DNA from: Oceanobacillus sp. J11TS1
GTDB lineage: Bacteria > Bacillota > Bacilli > Bacillales > Amphibacillaceae
DNA length: 64,000 nucleotides
Direction: 5' to 3'
NCBI RefSeq assembly: GCF_018333215.1
Contig: NZ_BORO01000005.1
Coordinates: forward strand, 1 to 64,000
Shown here: positions 33,951-42,529 of the stretch, in pieces
How positions within the stretch are numbered: the stretch's first letter is position 1
Layout of the letters: each line of letters begins with the position of its first letter
The notes under the pieces: generated by a model
What the model saw: the letters and a program-made list of their open reading frames with translations, nothing else
Database searches by the model: none
Told to the model about the DNA's origin: nothing
Translations under genes and position numbers: made by a program

Positions 33951-35618
33951 ATGTTTACACGACATTTTGAACATTGGCCTAGACTGCCGAAAACACTCGT
34001 TGTCCCAGAAACAACAGTCTATCAAAATCTTGAAGTTAGTGCACAAAGATACCCGAATCAACGAGCTATTCATTATTATGGGAACGATCTCTCTTATAAA
34101 CAGTTAGATGAAGAGGTAAATGTAATGGCAGGATATTTGCAAAAAAGGTTAGGAATAAAGAGAGGAGAAAAGGTGCTTTTATTTATGCAAAACTCTCCGC
34201 AATTTGTAATAGCGTATTATGCTATTTTAAGAGCCGATGCCGTAGTAGTACCAATAAATTCCATGCTCAAGGGAGAGGAACTTGAATTTTACGTAAATGA
34301 TTGTGAAATTAGAAATGCTATTATTGGCCAAGAATTGTATGATCGTATAAGTCCGTTAATTGAAACTACCTCACTGGAAGAAATTATTATTGTTGCTTAT
34401 TCGGAGTATATGGGAACAGATTTTAATGGCGCTGTTCCAGCTGAGGCACGAGAAGAAAAGAAGCTATTTTTCCAATCACATCTTCATCCATGGAAAGAAT
34501 GTATTGAAGCGAGGTTGTTGCCAGATGACCATGTTACAGGGCCTGATGATTTGATTGTTCTCCCGTATACCTCAGGAACAACCGGCCTGCCAAAGGGTTG
34601 TATGCATACAAATAAAACTGTTCAAGCAAATACCTTTGGAGGTTTTTATTGGGCTAGAGGTACAGCTAGTAATGTGCATCTAGCGACTTTGCCGTTTTTC
34701 CATGTGACAGGAATGGTTAATAGCATGCATGCGCCTATATTAAGTGGCAGTACGATAGTAATCTTAACGAGATGGAATCGAGATACTGCTGTAGAGCTTA
34801 TTGAAAGCCAGAAATGTACGAATTGGATAACAATAAGTACGATGCTTGTTGACTTTTTGGCAAATCCAGATTTAGATCCGAAGCAAATTTCATCTTTAAC
34901 GTCTATTTCCGGTGGAGGAGCTGCGCTGCCGGAAGCAGTGGGTGAAAAGCTTTATAAACTCACTGGTTTAAAATTTTTAGAAGGCTATGGACTTTCTGAA
35001 ACAATAGCGCAAACCCATTCAAATCCAGTAGACCGTCCGAAGATGCAGTGTTTAGGTATTCCTTCCTTTGATGTGGATTCTAGAATAATTGACCCTTTAA
35101 CACATAAAGAATTAAGTGCAGGAGAAGTAGGAGAAATTGTTGTTCGCGGACCCCAGATAATGGTTGGCTATTATAATCGAGAAAAGGAAAATGAAAGCGC
35201 CTTTATCGAAATTGAAGGGCAAAGGTTTTTCCGAACTGGAGACATTGGACGATTTGATGAGGAAGGTTACTTCTTTATAGTTGATCGCGTGAAGCGAATG
35301 ATTAATGCATCAGGTTTTAAAGTCTGGCCAACGGAGATTGAATCCTTTCTCTATAAACATCCAGCTGTTCAACAGGCATGTGTAGTTGGTGTTCCAGATC
35401 CTAGAAGAGGAGAAACGATTAAAGCATTTATTATTTTAAATGATGATTATAAAGGAAAAATCAGTGACAAAGAAATTATTGAATGGTCAAAAGAAAGAAT
35501 GGCTTCCTATAAATATCCACGCATCATTGAATTTAGAGAAACATTGCCAACAACATCTAGCGGGAAAATATTATGGCGGAAACTTCAGCATAGTGAATGG
35601 GAAAAGGCACAATCCTAG
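33951..35618 (+). CDS. AMP-forming acyl-CoA ligase
   Basis: A 555-residue ANL enzyme, more distant from the two ligases at 13043 and 16730 than they are from each other. The phosphate loop is YTSGTTGLPKGCMHTN near 205. EGYGLSETIAQTHSNP is near 345 and FRTGDIGRFDEEG near 427, and the catalytic Lys is in TTSSGKILWRKL. The LEGYGLSET wording and length suit fatty-acid or branched/cyclic acid ligases. ATG 33951 follows GAAGGAGAG. It lies alone between two terminators. Confidence 0.9.
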   Translation: MFTRHFEHWPRLPKTLVVPETTVYQNLEVSAQRYPNQRAIHYYGNDLSYKQLDEEVNVMAGYLQKRLGIKRGEKVLLFMQNSPQFVIAYYAILRADAVVVPINSMLKGEELEFYVNDCEIRNAIIGQELYDRISPLIETTSLEEIIIVAYSEYMGTDFNGAVPAEAREEKKLFFQSHLHPWKECIEARLLPDDHVTGPDDLIVLPYTSGTTGLPKGCMHTNKTVQANTFGGFYWARGTASNVHLATLPFFHVTGMVNSMHAPILSGSTIVILTRWNRDTAVELIESQKCTNWITISTMLVDFLANPDLDPKQISSLTSISGGGAALPEAVGEKLYKLTGLKFLEGYGLSETIAQTHSNPVDRPKMQCLGIPSFDVDSRIIDPLTHKELSAGEVGEIVVRGPQIMVGYYNREKENESAFIEIEGQRFFRTGDIGRFDEEGYFFIVDRVKRMINASGFKVWPTEIESFLYKHPAVQQACVVGVPDPRRGETIKAFIILNDDYKGKISDKEIIEWSKERMASYKYPRIIEFRETLPTTSSGKILWRKLQHSEWEKAQS

Positions 35619-35730
35619 AACAGGATATGGAGCGAAAATAAGTTAGTTTCTTTATATAAAATATAGGTTCGGGTGCCGGAATGATAATTTGTTCATTTCC
35701 AGCATTTCACCAGTTGCTTCATTCTTTTTT

Positions 35731-35775
35731 GTAGGAATAAAAAGCAAAGAGGTCTGCATTGCTTTTTATTCCTAC
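35731..35775. terminator. Bidirectional terminator at the right edge of the island
   Basis: Perfect 17-base stem (GTAGGAATAAAAAGCAA at 35731-35747 and its complement at 35759-35775) with an 11-base loop. It serves the ligase from the left and the minus-strand SDR from the right. Confidence 0.9.
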
Positions 35776-35798
35776 TACATTACGCTTTGAAAGCGAAA

Positions 35799-36521
35799 TT
35801 AAAATGGGTTCGTGGCCCACTGAGCGGATTGTTTAATAAAAATACGCTGATTTAATTTTAATTGTGCTACCATATATTCCGCAATATCCTCAGGCTGCAT
35901 ATACTTATCTTCATTTTTGTCTTCTAATGCATCGCCAAATGCCAATTCGGTGGCAACTAAACTTGGGTTCATTGTAAATACACGTATATTTTCTCTGCGC
36001 ACTTCTTGCATGAGGGCTTCAGACATCCCTTGGATAGCGAATTTAGAAGCGCTATAAGCAGTCGAACCTGCTGTTGCTTTTAATCCGTTACTAGAAGAAA
36101 TATTAATAATGTCACCTTTCTTCTTGCTCACTAGATGTGGCAGCACTTCTTTTATCATATGATAAGTTCCAAATACATTCACTTCAAAAATATGTTTCCA
36201 GGTTTCCTCATCCATGTCTTGCAAGTTGCCGTAATCACTGATTGCTGCATTATTTATTAAAATGTCAGCTTTACCTAGTTTCTGTTCAAACGTCTGGATA
36301 GCTTCTCTCACTTGCTCATGCTGAGAAATATCTGCTTTGCAGGCAACAACGTTTACACCAAATGTTTCTAATTCTTTCTGAACTTCATCCAGCTTTTCTT
36401 TCCGCCTTGCAATTAAACCGAGATGAATGCTTTCTTTTGCAAATTGATGTGCAGTCGCTCTGCCAATACCACTGCTTGCCCCAGTTATATACGCAATTTT
36501 ACCTCTGATTTCTTGTCCCAT
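35799..36521 (-). CDS. SDR family oxidoreductase (3-oxoacyl-ACP reductase-like)
   Basis: A 240-residue NAD(P)-dependent dehydrogenase: TGASSGIG at 13-20, NNAA at 90-93, Ser142/143, Tyr156 and Lys160 (YSASK) complete. The C-terminal half lacks the usual FabG VDGG ending, and ends in an unusual KQSAQWATNPF, so it is closer to the general classical SDRs. ATG on the minus strand follows GGGAGA. It converges with the ligase at a shared terminator and is divergent from dacF, so it is its own unit. Substrate unknown. Confidence 0.88.
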   Translation of the reverse strand: MGQEIRGKIAYITGASSGIGRATAHQFAKESIHLGLIARRKEKLDEVQKELETFGVNVVACKADISQHEQVREAIQTFEQKLGKADILINNAAISDYGNLQDMDEETWKHIFEVNVFGTYHMIKEVLPHLVSKKKGDIINISSSNGLKATAGSTAYSASKFAIQGMSEALMQEVRRENIRVFTMNPSLVATELAFGDALEDKNEDKYMQPEDIAEYMVAQLKLNQRIFIKQSAQWATNPF

Positions 36522-36702
36522 TTTCTAATCTCCCTTCGTTTATCCAATTTAGTTCTAGTATAGATGAGAATTCAATCAAACAACAAAAAAGATGCTTTAG
36601 CTTCTATTCTATTTACAGTCTAAAAACCGAAGATTAAAAAAGTATGAAACGAGGCTGTTATGGAAATCCTAAAGGTATTATTGTAACTTGGAGGGAAGCA
36701 AT

Positions 36703-37881
36703 ATGAAGCGTCTAATTTTATTAACGATTGCAGTACTTATTGGAAATATGTTATTTACCCATTCCACTGTGTCAGCGAATGAGGAAAATAAAGAAAAAGC
36801 ACCATTAGCTGATAATGCTTTATCTGGTGTTTTAATTGAACAGAATACAGGAAAGGTATTATTTGACAAAGATGCGCATGAACAATTGCCGCCAGCTAGC
36901 ATGACTAAAATAATGACCTTGCTTCTAATTATGGAAGCTTTAGAAGAAGGGAAGATATCCAAGGAAGAGATGGTTGTAGTGAGTGAATATGCAGCTTCTA
37001 TGGGTGGATCCCAAGTATTTTTAGAAGCTGGGGAAGAAATGTCTGTAGATGATTTAATTAAAGGTATAGCGATTGCTTCTGGGAATGATGCAAGTGTGGC
37101 GATGGCAGAAACGATTGCTGGAACAGAAGAAGAATTTGTTCAAAAAATGAATGAAAAAGCGGAACAACTTCAATTAAAAGATACTCATTTTAAAAATACC
37201 ACAGGGCTTCCTGCTGACAACCATTATAGTAGTGCCTATGACATGGCAGTGATGACAAGAGAATTATTAAAGTATGAAGATATTACAAATTATACTTCTA
37301 TTTATGAAGATTATTTACGTCAGGGAGAAGATAATGAATTTTGGCTCGTGAATACGAATAAGTTGATTCGTTCTTACCCAGGTGCAGATGGGATGAAGAC
37401 AGGATATACAAGTGAAGCGAAGTATTGCCTAACAGCTACTGCGAAGCGGGATGATATGCGAGTCATCGCAGTTGTCATGGGAGCAGAAACACCTAAAGAA
37501 CGAAACAAAATGGTATCTGGATTACTAGATTATGGTTTCCAGAGTTATCAGACGAAACAGCTTTTTGGGAAAGAAGAAAAAGTGATGGAGCTGGAAAAAA
37601 TTAAAGCAGATCCATATCATTTTGACATTGTTACCAAATCAAGTGTTCATAGTTTGCATAAGAAAGGCGAGGAAGAATCAGCTATTACAACAGAGATTTC
37701 CCTTCAGGAAGATTGGAAATTTCCTATCAAAAAAGGGGCTGTTGTTGGAGAACTGATTGTGAAGGAAAATGAGCAGACTATATACACCACACCGCTAATC
37801 GTGAATGAAGATATTACCGAAGCATCTATTACAACATTAACAAAACGGGCATTGCAAAAAATGGTGAATTCGGCTGATTAA
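36703..37881 (+). CDS. dacF: D-alanyl-D-alanine carboxypeptidase DacF
   Basis: Penicillin-binding protein of 392 residues. A signal peptide covers about 1-25 (ending STVSA). The active-site motifs are Ser66-x-x-Lys69 (PASMTKIM), SGN (ASGNDAS) and KTG (GMKTGYT). The C-terminal beta-domain typical of PBP5-type enzymes follows. DacF trims the pentapeptides of forespore-side cortex or germ-cell wall. I chose ATG 36703 behind GGAGG rather than the earlier in-frame ATG 36688. It directly precedes spoIIAA, the classical arrangement in which late readthrough gives a four-gene transcript. Confidence 0.93.
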   Translation: MKRLILLTIAVLIGNMLFTHSTVSANEENKEKAPLADNALSGVLIEQNTGKVLFDKDAHEQLPPASMTKIMTLLLIMEALEEGKISKEEMVVVSEYAASMGGSQVFLEAGEEMSVDDLIKGIAIASGNDASVAMAETIAGTEEEFVQKMNEKAEQLQLKDTHFKNTTGLPADNHYSSAYDMAVMTRELLKYEDITNYTSIYEDYLRQGEDNEFWLVNTNKLIRSYPGADGMKTGYTSEAKYCLTATAKRDDMRVIAVVMGAETPKERNKMVSGLLDYGFQSYQTKQLFGKEEKVMELEKIKADPYHFDIVTKSSVHSLHKKGEEESAITTEISLQEDWKFPIKKGAVVGELIVKENEQTIYTTPLIVNEDITEASITTLTKRALQKMVNSAD

Positions 37882-37899
37882 CACGTATTTCCACTTCTT

Positions 37900-37937
37900 T
37901 TGTCGACAAGCAGGAAATAGTAATTTGTATAGAGAAT
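37900..37937 (+). promoter_or_regulatory. Spo0A box and SigH promoter of the spoIIA operon
   Basis: TTGTCGACAA (37900-37909) contains a 7-of-8 match to the 0A box on both strands. It abuts the SigH -35 element GCAGGAAAT (37910-37918). A 12-base spacer leads to AGAGAAT (37931-37937), matching RnnGAAT. SigH plus Spo0A~P control of spoIIA is established in B. subtilis. Confidence 0.75.
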
Positions 37938-37989
37938 ACTTCTATTCAGAGAGTAACTATTTTCACAACAAAGAGGAGGAGCATTGCAC

Positions 37990-38343
37990 ATGGGATTACA
38001 AACTAAGTTCGAAGTAAGAGGCGATGTGTTGATTGTACGCATGCAAGGTGAATTAGATCACCATGAAGCGGAAGGGTTGAGGGATACATGGAAGGATTGG
38101 ATCTATTTGCATTCTATTAAGCATATCATCCTGAATTTAAAAGGAGTAAGCTTCATGGATAGTTCTGGTCTAGGTGTCGTTTTAGGACGTTACAAAGAAA
38201 TTGTTCAATTAGGGGGAGAAATGGTTCTTTGTTCTGTAGCGCCGTCGTTACATCGTCTTTTTGATATGTCTGGTTTTTTCAAGATTATTCGTTTAGAGGA
38301 AAATGAAGAACGCGCATTACAAGGTTTGGGGGTGACATCATGA
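37990..38343 (+). CDS. spoIIAA: Anti-sigma-F factor antagonist SpoIIAA
   Basis: STAS-domain protein of 117 residues, the same length as in B. subtilis. Unphosphorylated SpoIIAA pulls SpoIIAB away from SigF and so starts forespore transcription. The phosphorylated serine is Ser58 in [10 protein letters not shown] use ATG 37990, ten bases after GAGGAGG. A TTG at 37984 is possible. It overlaps spoIIAB by four bases. Confidence 0.95.
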   Translation: MGLQTKFEVRGDVLIVRMQGELDHHEAEGLRDTWKDWIYLHSIKHIILNLKGVSFMDSSGLGVVLGRYKEIVQLGGEMVLCSVAPSLHRLFDMSGFFKIIRLEENEERALQGLGVTS

Positions 38344-38780
38344 GAAATGAAATGTCTTTTTCGTTTTCTAGCGTGAGTGAAAATGAAGCATTTGCTCGTG
38401 TTGCTGTAGCTTCATTTGTCACACAGCTAGATCCAACCATGGAGGAATTAACCGAGATTAAAACGGTTGTATCCGAAGCTGTGACAAATGCAATAATCCA
38501 TGGATATCATAGTGAACCGCATCATAAAGTCTATATTGATTGTGTGTTATATGATGGGGAAGTGGAGCTGACCATCCGCGATGAAGGGCAAGGAATTTTA
38601 AATGTTGATGAAGCAAGGGAACCTTTATTTACATCAAAACCAGAAATGGAACGATCCGGCATGGGTTTTACGATTATAGAAAATTTCATGGATACCGTGG
38701 AAGTCATTTCTGCTCCTGAAAATGGGACTTCCGTTTATATGAAAAAGCAATTATCAAAATCAAAAACGGTTTTTAATTAG
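38340..38780 (+). CDS. spoIIAB: Anti-sigma-F factor and serine kinase SpoIIAB
   Basis: A 146-residue GHKL-fold kinase that binds SigF or phosphorylates SpoIIAA. The ATP site motifs are present: [11 protein letters not shown] (N box, about 46-56), IRDEGQGI (G1) and [10 protein letters not shown] (G2). ATGA overlap with spoIIAA and 10-base gap to sigF mark the compact three-gene switch. Confidence 0.95.
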   Translation: MRNEMSFSFSSVSENEAFARVAVASFVTQLDPTMEELTEIKTVVSEAVTNAIIHGYHSEPHHKVYIDCVLYDGEVELTIRDEGQGILNVDEAREPLFTSKPEMERSGMGFTIIENFMDTVEVISAPENGTSVYMKKQLSKSKTVFN

Positions 38781-38790
38781 GAAATCTACT

Positions 38791-39543
38791 GTGAATATTC
38801 ATAAAACGGAGGAAAGAGAGCAGCTTTCCAATGAACAGGTAAAGAAAATGATTCGATTAAGTCAATCTGGAGACATCGAAGCAAGAGAAGAACTGATTCG
38901 CCGGAATGTTCGGCTGGTGTGGTCTGTTGTCCAACGATTTGTGAACAGAGGATACGATCCAGATGATTTATTTCAAATTGGAAGTATAGGACTGATCAAA
39001 GCGGTAGATAAATTTGATCTCTCCTATAACGTGAAATTTTCTACCTATGCCGTTCCAATGATTATTGGGGAGATACAGCGATTTATTCGTGATGATGGCA
39101 GTGTAAAGGTAAGCCGTTCATTAAAAGAAATGGGGAATAAGATTCGCCGTAAACGGGAAGAAATGTCTAAAGAATTAGGCAGATCTCCATCAGTTAATGA
39201 ATTAGCAGAGGCGTTGGATTTAGAGCCAGAAGAAGTCGTCCATGCTCAAGAAGCTGCGAAATCACCTCAGTCTATTCATGAAACAGTCTATGAAAGTGAT
39301 GGAGATTCCATTACATTATTAGATCAAATTGCAGAACAAGATTCTAGATGGTTTGAAAAATTATCCGTCCAAGAAGCTGTTCGTGCTCTCACTGATCGGG
39401 AAAGGCTAATTATTTACTTGCGCTATTATAAGGATCAAACCCAGACAGAAGTAGCGGAAAGACTTGGCATTTCCCAAGTACAAGTCTCCAGACTGGAGAA
39501 GAAGATTTTAGAAGATATGAAAAAAAGTATGGATGCCGGATAA
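38791..39543 (+). CDS. sigF: RNA polymerase sigma factor SigF
   Basis: Forespore-specific sigma factor of 250 residues. Region 2 holds NVRLVWSVVQRFVNRGYDPD and DLFQIGSIGLIKAVDKFD. Region 3 follows, and region 4 has TQTEVAERLGISQVQVSRLE as the -35 helix-turn-helix. I accept GTG 38791 as start, nine bases after AGGAAA, as it aligns with the B. subtilis N-terminus. A hairpin terminator follows the gene. Confidence 0.96.
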   Translation: MNIHKTEEREQLSNEQVKKMIRLSQSGDIEAREELIRRNVRLVWSVVQRFVNRGYDPDDLFQIGSIGLIKAVDKFDLSYNVKFSTYAVPMIIGEIQRFIRDDGSVKVSRSLKEMGNKIRRKREEMSKELGRSPSVNELAEALDLEPEEVVHAQEAAKSPQSIHETVYESDGDSITLLDQIAEQDSRWFEKLSVQEAVRALTDRERLIIYLRYYKDQTQTEVAERLGISQVQVSRLEKKILEDMKKSMDAG

Positions 39544-39550
39544 TAAATAG

Positions 39551-39587
39551 AGCTTATTTGTGTATAAAACACAGGTAAGCTTTTTTA
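39551..39587 (+). terminator. Terminator after sigF
   Basis: AGCTTATTTGTGT and ACACAGGTAAGCT pair with two wobbles, followed by TTTTTTATT. Confidence 0.8.
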
Positions 39588-39684
39588 TTGTCGTTTTTCT
39601 AAGCTGATTTGTCTTTAGGCTTATAATTTATTTTCTTTTAACAAATACTATCTGTTAGATAGTTATTGTAAAGGTGGTTTGGTC

Positions 39685-40302
39685 ATGGCAGAACTTGTTT
39701 ATTTAAGAATGCGGAAAAAAGTAATTCTTGAGCAGTGGCAAGAGCTGCAACTAAAAGATATCGCTTATCTATCTACGCAATCACCAAAAAAAGAAATACT
39801 TGAAAACACGATGATTTATCGATTATCTAAAAAAGATAAAAATCTTTTAGTCATTGATAGCTTTTTGGTCCTGGACCACCTCACAAAGGAATATCCAAAT
39901 CTTGAAATTCAGTTACTCGGACCTGAGCAGTGCCTTATACAAATTGAACCGCGTAAAAAGCCGCCGCATCCATTGATTATTACGTTTGTCTGGCTGCTGT
40001 TGTTTACCGGCTCGGCAATGACGATTATGAATTTTCATTATGATGTTAGTATGCAGCCTGTTCAGCAAAAGCTGCATTTTATCCTGACTGGGGAAGAGAA
40101 TGAATATCCGTTATGGATTCAAATTCCTTATTCCTTAGGTCTTGGATTAGGAACCGTTCTATTTTTTAATCACTGGTTTAAAAAACGATTTAACGAAGAG
40201 CCAAGCCCGTTAGAAATTGAGATTTTTAATTATCAACAGGATATGCAGCGATATATTAATACGATGGAAAATGAGATTAATGATCCAAGAAATTCTTCTT
40301 AA
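39685..40302 (+). CDS. spoVAA: Stage V sporulation protein AA
   Basis: A 205-residue protein: a cytosolic N-terminal domain (about 1-90, starting MAELVYLRMRKKV) then two membrane helices near 98-115 and 153-170. SpoVA proteins carry dipicolinic acid into the forespore and release it on germination. ATG 39685 lies seven bases after AAAGGTGG. A TTG six bases earlier is less likely. The gene follows sigF as in B. subtilis and would be read by SigG, though I saw no clear SigG promoter. Confidence 0.9.
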   Translation: MAELVYLRMRKKVILEQWQELQLKDIAYLSTQSPKKEILENTMIYRLSKKDKNLLVIDSFLVLDHLTKEYPNLEIQLLGPEQCLIQIEPRKKPPHPLIITFVWLLLFTGSAMTIMNFHYDVSMQPVQQKLHFILTGEENEYPLWIQIPYSLGLGLGTVLFFNHWFKKRFNEEPSPLEIEIFNYQQDMQRYINTMENEINDPRNSS

Positions 40303-40711
40303 TGTCCTGCAGATTTTTATCGGCTTCAGCGGTGGTGTTGCTGTTGGCGCGGGCTTCGTTGCTTTTATTGCTGTATTAGGGATTATTCCAAGGCTTATTC
40401 AATTAAGTAAGACAGAAAAGTATATTAAAGTCTATGGCGCTGCAGTGATTATTGGGTTGTTTATCGGAGCTTATTTCTCCTTTGCTCCTATCTCAACTTC
40501 TCAGCCTATTCTTGCTTTAATTCTCTGGGGATTATTTCATGGTATTTTTAATGGAATGCTGGCAGCTGCGTTGACAGAGGTGTTAAATGTTTTCCCCATT
40601 TTAACCCGCAGGATCGGTATGGAAAGCTATGTGCTTTTATTTATGATGGCTTTGATGCTGGGCAAGGTGTTTGGTTCTTTATTTCAGTGGATTTATTTTG
40701 TGCCGCGCTAA
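40280..40711 (+). CDS. spoVAB: Stage V sporulation protein AB
   Basis: A 143-residue membrane protein with four or five helices, opening LQIFIGFSGGVAVGAGFVAF, the SpoVAB hallmark. The start is uncertain: ATG 40280 lies inside the end of spoVAA and agrees with the family N-terminus. ATG 40271 is three codons earlier, and neither has a strong ribosome site, pointing to translational coupling. spoVAC, spoVAD and spoVAE, which follow spoVAB in B. subtilis, are absent here. Confidence 0.88.
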   Translation: MIQEILLNVLQIFIGFSGGVAVGAGFVAFIAVLGIIPRLIQLSKTEKYIKVYGAAVIIGLFIGAYFSFAPISTSQPILALILWGLFHGIFNGMLAAALTEVLNVFPILTRRIGMESYVLLFMMALMLGKVFGSLFQWIYFVPR

Positions 40712-40797
40712 GAATATTTTGACGTAGTAACCATAAAAACAGAAGTGCGATTTTATGTGCGTTTTTCTAAGATAAGACATAAATAGAAGGTGATCGT

Positions 40798-42270
40798 ATG
40801 CAGACAGGTAAGGAAAAGAATACACCTATCTCTCCTCATATTGAAGATACATATGCATATATGAAAAAGAGAATAGGTTTAGAAAAATCCTATGATTTAG
40901 GATACAGGGAATTAGTTGTTTTGGACCGACGTGTGCAGCTTTATTATGTTACTGGTTTAACGGATACCTCGGTTGTACAAGAAGTATTAAAAGTAATGAT
41001 TGAAGTAAACGATAATGAATCGGAAAGTGATCGTCTTGGAGAGATTGTTGAAAATAGATTAGTCCACCAGCAGGTTACACCAGTCAAAACAATGGATGAA
41101 GCCGTTGACCAGGTGCTTAGTGGACTGATTGCTGTATTTATTGACGGGAAGAATTACGCGCAAATTGTGGACGTCCGTAATTATCCTGGCAGAACTCCAG
41201 AAGAACCAGACACGGAGAAAGTGATTCGAGGCTCGAGGGATGGTTATACAGAAAATATTGTAGAAAATACTGCACTTACTAGACGACGCTTGCGAGATGA
41301 GAATTTACGAAATGAGATGCTAAAGGTTGGTGAACGATCTAAAACAGACGTTTGCATCACTTATATTGAGGATGTTGCAAATCCCAACTTAGTAAAGTTT
41401 TTAAAAGATAAGATTGAAAGTATTCAAGTAGATGGTATGTCAATGTCTGATAAATCGCTGGAAGAATTTTTAATGATTCGGAAATGGAACATTTATCCTC
41501 TCGTGCGCTACACGGAGAGACCTGATGTTGCAACGAGTCATTTATTAGAAGGTCATGTAATTCTCTTTGTTGATACGTCTCCGAGTGCCATTATTGTTCC
41601 AACAACTTTTTTCCATCATTTGCAGCACGCAGAAGAATATCGGCAAGCACCCTCGATAGGGACGTTTATCCGCTTTATTCGTTTTCTTGCTGTATTCGCA
41701 GCTTTATTTTTACTGCCAACCTGGCTGTTGTTTGCCATGGAGCCTTCGTTACTGCCACAAAATTTAAGTTTTATCGGTCCGAATGATGAAGGGAATGTGC
41801 CTGTAGCTATTCAAATTATTCTAGCAGGTGTAGGAATAGAGTTTTTAAGAATGGCGGCAATACATACGCCAACGCCTTTATCTACAGCGATGGGTCTGAT
41901 TGCAGCTGTATTAATTGGTGAGATTGCTATTGAAGTTGGGCTTTTCTCACCAGAGGTTATTTTGTATGTTTCGACGAGCGCCATTGGAAATTATGTAACG
42001 CCTAGTTATGAATTAAGTGTTGCAAATAAGGTGATTACCCTATTTCTGGTGCTAATGGTGGAATTATTTGGTTTACCTGGATATATGATTGGTATTACAC
42101 TTTATATTTTATTTATGGTGCAGATTAGATCGTTAAGAACGCCTTATATGTGGCCATTGCTTCCTTTTAATTTCAAAGCAATGAAGCATGTTTTGTTCCG
42201 TATCCCGGTTCCAAATTCAAAGCATCGTCCCAGTATTGTTCACCCGCGCAATAATTACCGCCGGCCATAG
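40798..42270 (+). CDS. spoVAF: Stage V sporulation protein AF (GerA-type)
   Basis: A 490-residue protein of the GerA A-subunit family: large soluble N-terminal region (about 1-285) and five or so C-terminal membrane helices, ending in a basic tail. The segment VDTSPSAIIVPTTFFHHLQH near 262 and RMAAIHTPTPLSTAMGLIAA near 353 are typical. SpoVAF interacts with SpoVA proteins to aid germination. It is separated from spoVAB by only 86 bases, where B. subtilis has three to four more spoVA genes. Confidence 0.9.
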   Translation: MQTGKEKNTPISPHIEDTYAYMKKRIGLEKSYDLGYRELVVLDRRVQLYYVTGLTDTSVVQEVLKVMIEVNDNESESDRLGEIVENRLVHQQVTPVKTMDEAVDQVLSGLIAVFIDGKNYAQIVDVRNYPGRTPEEPDTEKVIRGSRDGYTENIVENTALTRRRLRDENLRNEMLKVGERSKTDVCITYIEDVANPNLVKFLKDKIESIQVDGMSMSDKSLEEFLMIRKWNIYPLVRYTERPDVATSHLLEGHVILFVDTSPSAIIVPTTFFHHLQHAEEYRQAPSIGTFIRFIRFLAVFAALFLLPTWLLFAMEPSLLPQNLSFIGPNDEGNVPVAIQIILAGVGIEFLRMAAIHTPTPLSTAMGLIAAVLIGEIAIEVGLFSPEVILYVSTSAIGNYVTPSYELSVANKVITLFLVLMVELFGLPGYMIGITLYILFMVQIRSLRTPYMWPLLPFNFKAMKHVLFRIPVPNSKHRPSIVHPRNNYRRP

Positions 42271-42402
42271 ATTAGTAAAGAGAGCAGTTCTGTGATATAT
42301 AAATAAAATGTTTCGATTAGTTGGATAAGTAAAAACGGCGGCTGTGTGCGTAGATTGCGTTTTGTACAAGATAGAAAATGTTGTGATTATTTTTTCTCCA
42401 AG

Positions 42403-42438
42403 GTAAGCCGTGTCAATTTTGGTGCGGCTTGCGCTTTT
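42403..42438 (+). terminator. Terminator after spoVAF
   Basis: GTAAGCCG and CGGCTTGC pair with one wobble, followed by GCTTTT. It lies in the 259-base gap before lysA, otherwise without features I can name. Confidence 0.55.
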
Positions 42439-42529
42439 CTAACATTTTAAGCTGTATTCAGATTTAGGCTTTCTTTATTTACTGTATTGTGTTAAAGTAT
42501 TTTATTATTTGAATAATGGGGGAAAAAGA

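Noticed and set aside
35786-35799. cre-like TGAAAGCGAAATTA
   Set aside because: It lies behind the 3' ends of two convergent genes, where CcpA control is not expected.
36630-36665. SigF promoter for dacF (GTATG...GGAAATCCT)
   Set aside because: The -10 deviates from GGnnAnAnT and the -35 is poor. A SigF promoter is expected from the family but I cannot place it.
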